Assembly (NCBI GenBank): GCA_947065955.1 | Contig: CAMSXY010000011.1 | Span: forward strand, 1 to 18,134 | From: an uncultured Caryophanales bacterium | Lineage (GTDB): Bacteria > Bacillota_I > Bacilli_A > RF39 > UBA660 | Direction: 5' to 3' | DNA length: 18,134 nt | In this document: one piece after another, positions 15,478 to 18,134 of the stretch | How positions within the stretch are numbered: position 1 is the stretch's first letter | Layout of the letters: each line of letters opens with the position of its first letter | Made by a program: the position numbers and the translations under genes | Notes under the pieces: generated by a model | Database searches by the model: none | Told to the model about the DNA's origin: nothing | The model's input: the letters and a program-made list of their open reading frames with translations, nothing else

Positions 15478-15542
15478 CGAATTTAAATCATTTTAAAAAA
15501 AGAAAAATTACTATACATTATTCGAAATTTTTACTTTTATTC

Positions 15543-15580
15543 AAAAAAAAATAATTTGAGATTATCTCTCCAAATTATTT
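15543..15580 (-). terminator. Terminator of the rbgA-mrnC-rlmB-sigH operon
   Basis: AAATAATTT/AAATTATTT plus GAGA/TCTC (one bulged G) forms a long hairpin around a five-base loop (arms 15567-15580 and 15549-15561), followed on the minus strand by a T run. It begins 14 bases after the sigH stop. Confidence 0.9.
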
Positions 15581-15594
15581 TTTGTAAAAATATT

Positions 15595-16191
15595 CTAATC
15601 TTTTTCCATAATCAATTTTAATTTATTTTTTATTCTGCCAATAGTATTATCTATCGCTTTTACATCTTTATCCAAAATATCCGCAATTTCCTTGTATCGA
15701 AAGCCACTTTTCTTGAGTTCAAACACTTGTTCTTCAAAATCACTTAATTTATCCTTTAATTTCTGTAATAAAATAATTTGTTCTTCTTGATCAATGATCA
15801 TATATTCTGGGTTACTTGTTGAATCTCCAACAACCTTTTCAAGTCCAAAATCTTCCTCTCCTCCTTCTAGAGAAACCGATTCGTTTAAAAGTTTATGCTT
15901 TTGTCTTCTTGCCTTTGTGATCATTGTATTAATACGATTTTCAATACACGTTTTTGCGTAGGTATAAAATTTTACGTCTTTCTTTTCTTGAAAAGACTGA
16001 ATTGCAACATAAAGTCCTAGCATTCCTTCTTGAATTAAATCATTTAATTCTAGACCGAAAGGTTCCCTAGAGGAAAAAAGTTTTTTTGCATAAGAAATAA
16101 TAAAAGGTTTATATTTTTGAAACAAAAGATTACAAGCTTCTTCATTTCCCTCATGAACATAAGAAAGCAATTCATAATCATTTATTTCCAT
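15595..16191 (-). CDS. sigH: RNA polymerase sigma factor, SigH (sigma-30) type
   Basis: Alternative sigma-70-family factor of 198 aa with regions 2 and 4 but no region 1.1 or 3. Region 2 includes LNDLIQEGMLGLYVAIQSF and FYTYAKTCIENRI, followed by TKARRQKHKLLNESVSLE, the RQKH...L..SL pattern typical of SigH. Region 4 has LSDFEEQVFELKKSGFRYKEIADIL and KAIDNTIGRIKNKL. In Bacillus SigH controls the transition to sporulation and competence; in non-spore-formers it drives competence genes. Position between rlmB and secE-nusG matches sigH of B. subtilis. I chose the ATG at 16191 (MEINDYELL), with a weak AGGG site, overlapping rlmB by 14 bases; a start seven codons upstream is less likely. A strong terminator follows. 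SigH identity is well supported; its regulon here is unknown. Confidence 0.9.
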   Translation of the reverse strand: MEINDYELLSYVHEGNEEACNLLFQKYKPFIISYAKKLFSSREPFGLELNDLIQEGMLGLYVAIQSFQEKKDVKFYTYAKTCIENRINTMITKARRQKHKLLNESVSLEGGEEDFGLEKVVGDSTSNPEYMIIDQEEQIILLQKLKDKLSDFEEQVFELKKSGFRYKEIADILDKDVKAIDNTIGRIKNKLKLIMEKD

Positions 16192-16879
16192 AAGTATCCC
16201 TAACCATTTCATAAATCATAATACCAGCCGCTACACTTGCATTTAAACTATTTATATTTCCATACATAGGGATTTTTGCAATATAATCGCAATGTTCTTT
16301 TACAATTCTTGAAATTCCTTTTCCTTCATTACTAATAATCAAAACAATTTTCCCCTCATAAGAAAGGGTTCGATAATCTTCTCCTTCCATATCGGTTCCA
16401 ACAATCCAATATCCTTGTTTTTTTAAAAATTCTATTGTACTAGTTACATTCGTTATCTTCGCAATTTTTAGAAATTCTAAAGCCCCTACACTTGTTTTCA
16501 TAACGGTTGCATTTACGTCGACACTTCGATTTTTAGGAATAATAATGCCTTTTATTCCAGCAGCCTCGCAAGTACGAAGGATGGCTCCCATATTGTGGGG
16601 ATCTTCTATATGATCCAAAAGAACGATTTTTTCATTTTCTAAAAGGAGATCTTCTAGCTCACTATATTGAAATTCTGGAATTTTCAAAACAATTCCTTGA
16701 TGATTTCCAGAAACCATTTGATCTAGTTTTTTTCTTTCACAAAGGGAGTAAGGAATTTGATGATAGTTAAGATAATCTAACATGTTTTTATCTACACTTG
16801 TTTTTAAAAGAAATGCTTCTTGGATCGCTTTTTTCTTATTCATGAGTTCTCTCATAACATTTTTACCATATACATACAT
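16178..16879 (-). CDS. rlmB: 23S rRNA 2'-O-methyltransferase, TrmH/RlmB family
   Basis: SpoU-class (trefoil-knot) RNA ribose methyltransferase of 233 aa; E. coli RlmB makes Gm2251 in the peptidyl-transferase P loop. The N-terminal substrate-binding part runs YVYGKNVMREL to NHQGIVLKI. The knot motifs are all present: motif 1 LLDHIEDPHNMGAILRTCEA (Asn and catalytic Arg), motif 2 IISNEGKGIS, motif 3 IPMYGNINSLNASVAAGIMI. I chose the ATG at 16879, with AGGTG six bases upstream; an in-frame GTG three codons earlier lies in that ribosome site. It overlaps mrnC by 17 bases and sigH by 14. Gene order mrnC-rlmB is that of Bacillus (yazC-yacO). Target base inferred from family. Confidence 0.93.
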   Translation of the reverse strand: MYVYGKNVMRELMNKKKAIQEAFLLKTSVDKNMLDYLNYHQIPYSLCERKKLDQMVSGNHQGIVLKIPEFQYSELEDLLLENEKIVLLDHIEDPHNMGAILRTCEAAGIKGIIIPKNRSVDVNATVMKTSVGALEFLKIAKITNVTSTIEFLKKQGYWIVGTDMEGEDYRTLSYEGKIVLIISNEGKGISRIVKEHCDYIAKIPMYGNINSLNASVAAGIMIYEMVRDTYGNK

Positions 16880-17246
16880 ATTCTTCACCTACAATAAATT
16901 CTATAATTTCATTCAATCGTTTTTTTTGATTCTTTAAATAACAATATCCAATTAGTGCTTCCAGACCTGTTGCCATTTTATAAGTGACAACGTCTGTATT
17001 TTTAGGACTTTTATGACTTTTATGATTTCTTGCTCTTTTGACTAATTCAATTTCCTTTTCTGTAAGAAAATCTTCTTCTAACATTTTTATCAAAAAGGAA
17101 GCTTGTCCTTTGGCACTGACATATAAGGTTACTTGTTTTTGTAGATTTCCTACTTTTTCAAAGCCTTTTTGAATAAAGAAATTTCGAATGGCCAGTTCAT
17201 AAAAGGCATCCCCTATATAAGCAAGGGTTAATGCATTATTTGTCAT
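16863..17246 (-). CDS. mrnC: Mini-ribonuclease III
   Basis: Small RNase III-like endonuclease that completes 23S rRNA end processing in Bacillota. It has the catalytic domain but no double-stranded-RNA-binding domain, and acts with help from L3. The 127-aa product shows the signature LTLAYIGDAFYELAIRNFF (Asp and Glu metal ligands), VSAKGQASFL, RARNHKSHKSPKNTDVVTYKMATGLEALIGY with the second conserved Glu, and ends VGEEYVCIW. I chose the ATG at 17246, five bases after GAGGAG and 11 bases inside the end of rbgA; an upstream in-frame start at 17291 has no ribosome site. The N-terminus is about 14 residues shorter than in B. subtilis. The overlaps with rbgA and rlmB point to a tightly coupled rRNA-maturation operon. 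Confidence 0.93.
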   Translation of the reverse strand: MTNNALTLAYIGDAFYELAIRNFFIQKGFEKVGNLQKQVTLYVSAKGQASFLIKMLEEDFLTEKEIELVKRARNHKSHKSPKNTDVVTYKMATGLEALIGYCYLKNQKKRLNEIIEFIVGEEYVCIW

Positions 17247-18132
17247 AAATCTCCTCAAAACGATCAAAGGTAATTCCAGAAATAAGACCACTTTTTATAT
17301 CATTTAAAATAAGAGTAACTACTTTATCATAATCAATTTCCCCTCCCTTAATAAGGGCGCCTCTTTTTTTACCAATAATTTCTAAAGTTTCTATAAAATC
17401 CTCTTCTATTTTATCAATTTTGTAGCGTTCTTTTAATTTTTCAGGATAATACGTTTCTAACATTTTTAATATATATAAAGCAACGTCATAAACAGGTAAA
17501 ATTTCTTCCTTAATAGCCGAAAGACTTGCCAAGTTTAAAGCAACTTTTTGATTATCCAACTTTGGCCAAAGAATTCCTGGGGAATCCAAAAGTTCTATTT
17601 GTTCATTAATTCGTATCCAATCTAAATTTTTCGTAACACCTGGTTTGTTTCCAACTTGAACAGCTTTTTTTCCAACTAAACGATTAATTAGAGTAGATTT
17701 TCCTACATTAGGGATTCCTACAATTAAAACTTTTGCTTTCTTTTTTAGCATTCCACGATTTATACGCGAAACATTTTTTTCCTCCATTATTTTTTCAGTA
17801 CTTTTTAAAAGAGGGATTTTATTAAATTGATGTTCTAGATCCATTCCAAGAACGATATATCCTTGTTGCTCGTAAAAAGAAATCCATTTCTGTGTTTCCT
17901 TTTTATCACAAAGATCTATTTTTGTCAAAATTAGAATTCTTGGTTTTTGATGTATAAAATCGTTCAAATCTTTAATTTTTGAAGAGTATGGCATGCGAGC
18001 GTCTAATATCTCATATACTACATCAATCACATTTAAATTTTCGCGAATAAGTCTTTTTGTTTTGGCCATATGTCCTGGGTACCAGTTGATTACACTTTTA
18101 TGCAACCCCCCCTGTGTTTCATTATTATTCAT
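17236..18132 (-). CDS. rbgA: Ribosome biogenesis GTPase RbgA (YlqF)
   Basis: Circularly permuted GTPase essential for late 50S assembly in B. subtilis, where it acts on 45S particles lacking L16. Motif order is permuted as expected: G4 TKID comes first (about residue 70), then G1 GIPNVGKST (about 139-147), the G2 region PGVTK, then G3 DSPG (family usually DTPG) in ELLDSPGILWPK. The N-terminal WYPGHMAKTKR and C-terminal YPEKLKERYKID, KKRGALIKGGEIDYDK blocks match the family. At 298 aa it is slightly longer than B. subtilis RbgA (282), because 15 residues precede the conserved INWYPGHM. The ATG at 18132 is two bases from the window edge, so its ribosome site is unseen and the true start may lie outside. 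A 7-base G run lies in codons 7-9. It is first of the visible four-gene operon. Confidence 0.95.
   Translation of the reverse strand: MNNNETQGGLHKSVINWYPGHMAKTKRLIRENLNVIDVVYEILDARMPYSSKIKDLNDFIHQKPRILILTKIDLCDKKETQKWISFYEQQGYIVLGMDLEHQFNKIPLLKSTEKIMEEKNVSRINRGMLKKKAKVLIVGIPNVGKSTLINRLVGKKAVQVGNKPGVTKNLDWIRINEQIELLDSPGILWPKLDNQKVALNLASLSAIKEEILPVYDVALYILKMLETYYPEKLKERYKIDKIEEDFIETLEIIGKKRGALIKGGEIDYDKVVTLILNDIKSGLISGITFDRFEEIYDK
18106..18112 (-). repeat. Seven-base G run near the rbgA start
   Basis: A run of seven G on the coding strand within the 5' end of rbgA, in otherwise AT-rich DNA. It sits in the poorly conserved N-terminal extension, so a slip of one base there would put the conserved body out of frame with the ATG at 18132. 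Confidence 0.9.
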
Positions 18133-18134
18133 TA

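Noticed and set aside
16178..16180. TGA as a tryptophan codon (mycoplasma code)
   Set aside because: TGA ends rlmB and the rsmC-like gene at the expected family lengths, and tryptophan in conserved positions is TGG.
16863..17291. Longer mrnC starting at 17291
   Set aside because: It would lie 56 bases inside rbgA with no ribosome site; ATG at 17246 has GAGGAG five bases upstream.
1..18134. CRISPR array, tRNA, insertion sequence or phage genes
   Set aside because: No regularly spaced repeats, tRNA cloverleaf, transposase motif or terminal inverted repeats were seen.

Overview
The window is AT-rich chromosomal DNA from a low-GC Bacillota relative (class Bacilli, or a Mollicutes-adjacent lineage). 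The standard code is used: TGA ends the rlmB and rsmC-like genes, and tryptophan is TGG, so this is not a code-4 mycoplasma. Gene order on the minus strand closely follows the Bacillus subtilis block mrnC - rlmB - (rae1) - sigH - (rpmGB) - secE - nusG - rplK - rplA - rplJ - rplL - rsmC-like (ybxB) - rpoB - rpoC. The differences are: rbgA sits upstream of mrnC, rae1 and rpmGB are absent, two zinc-ribbon membrane-protein genes lie between sigH and secE, and the block ends after rpoC instead of running into the rpsL/rpsG/fusA/tuf operon. The exact species cannot be named from this sequence.

Layout on the minus strand, in order of transcription (right to left). (1) rbgA, mrnC, rlmB and sigH overlap one another by 11-17 nt and end at a strong terminator; this unit combines 50S assembly, 23S maturation and methylation, and an alternative sigma factor. 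(2) A TcaA-like zinc-ribbon/TM/extracellular protein and a zinc-ribbon polytopic membrane protein have their own promoter and terminator. (3) secE-nusG has its own promoter and a TAATG stop/start overlap. (4) rplK-rplA, (5) rplJ-rplL plus the rsmC-like gene, and (6) rpoB-rpoC each have a near-consensus promoter with a 17-bp spacer, placed at or within the 3' end of the preceding gene. rpoC ends in a terminator whose stem overlaps its stop codon.

On the plus strand at the left end is the 3' part of a gene resembling von Willebrand factor A proteins. One base after it starts a large J-domain protein with a predicted C-terminal membrane segment. This pair converges on rpoC, and two back-to-back terminators separate them.

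The strongest regulatory signals are RNA elements. There is a clear L10(L12)4 leader before rplJ in which a roughly 14-bp antiterminator helix competes with an intrinsic terminator. Two elements sharing GUGGGA...AACCAC, one before rplK and one before rplA, look like L1 operators that mimic the L1 site of 23S rRNA. The most notable protein observation is that RpoB has Asn476 where rifampicin-sensitive bacteria have His (E. coli His526), which predicts intrinsic rifampicin insensitivity. I did not find a clearly new defence, mobile or CRISPR-type system. The least understood genes are the VWA/J-domain pair and the two zinc-ribbon membrane proteins.
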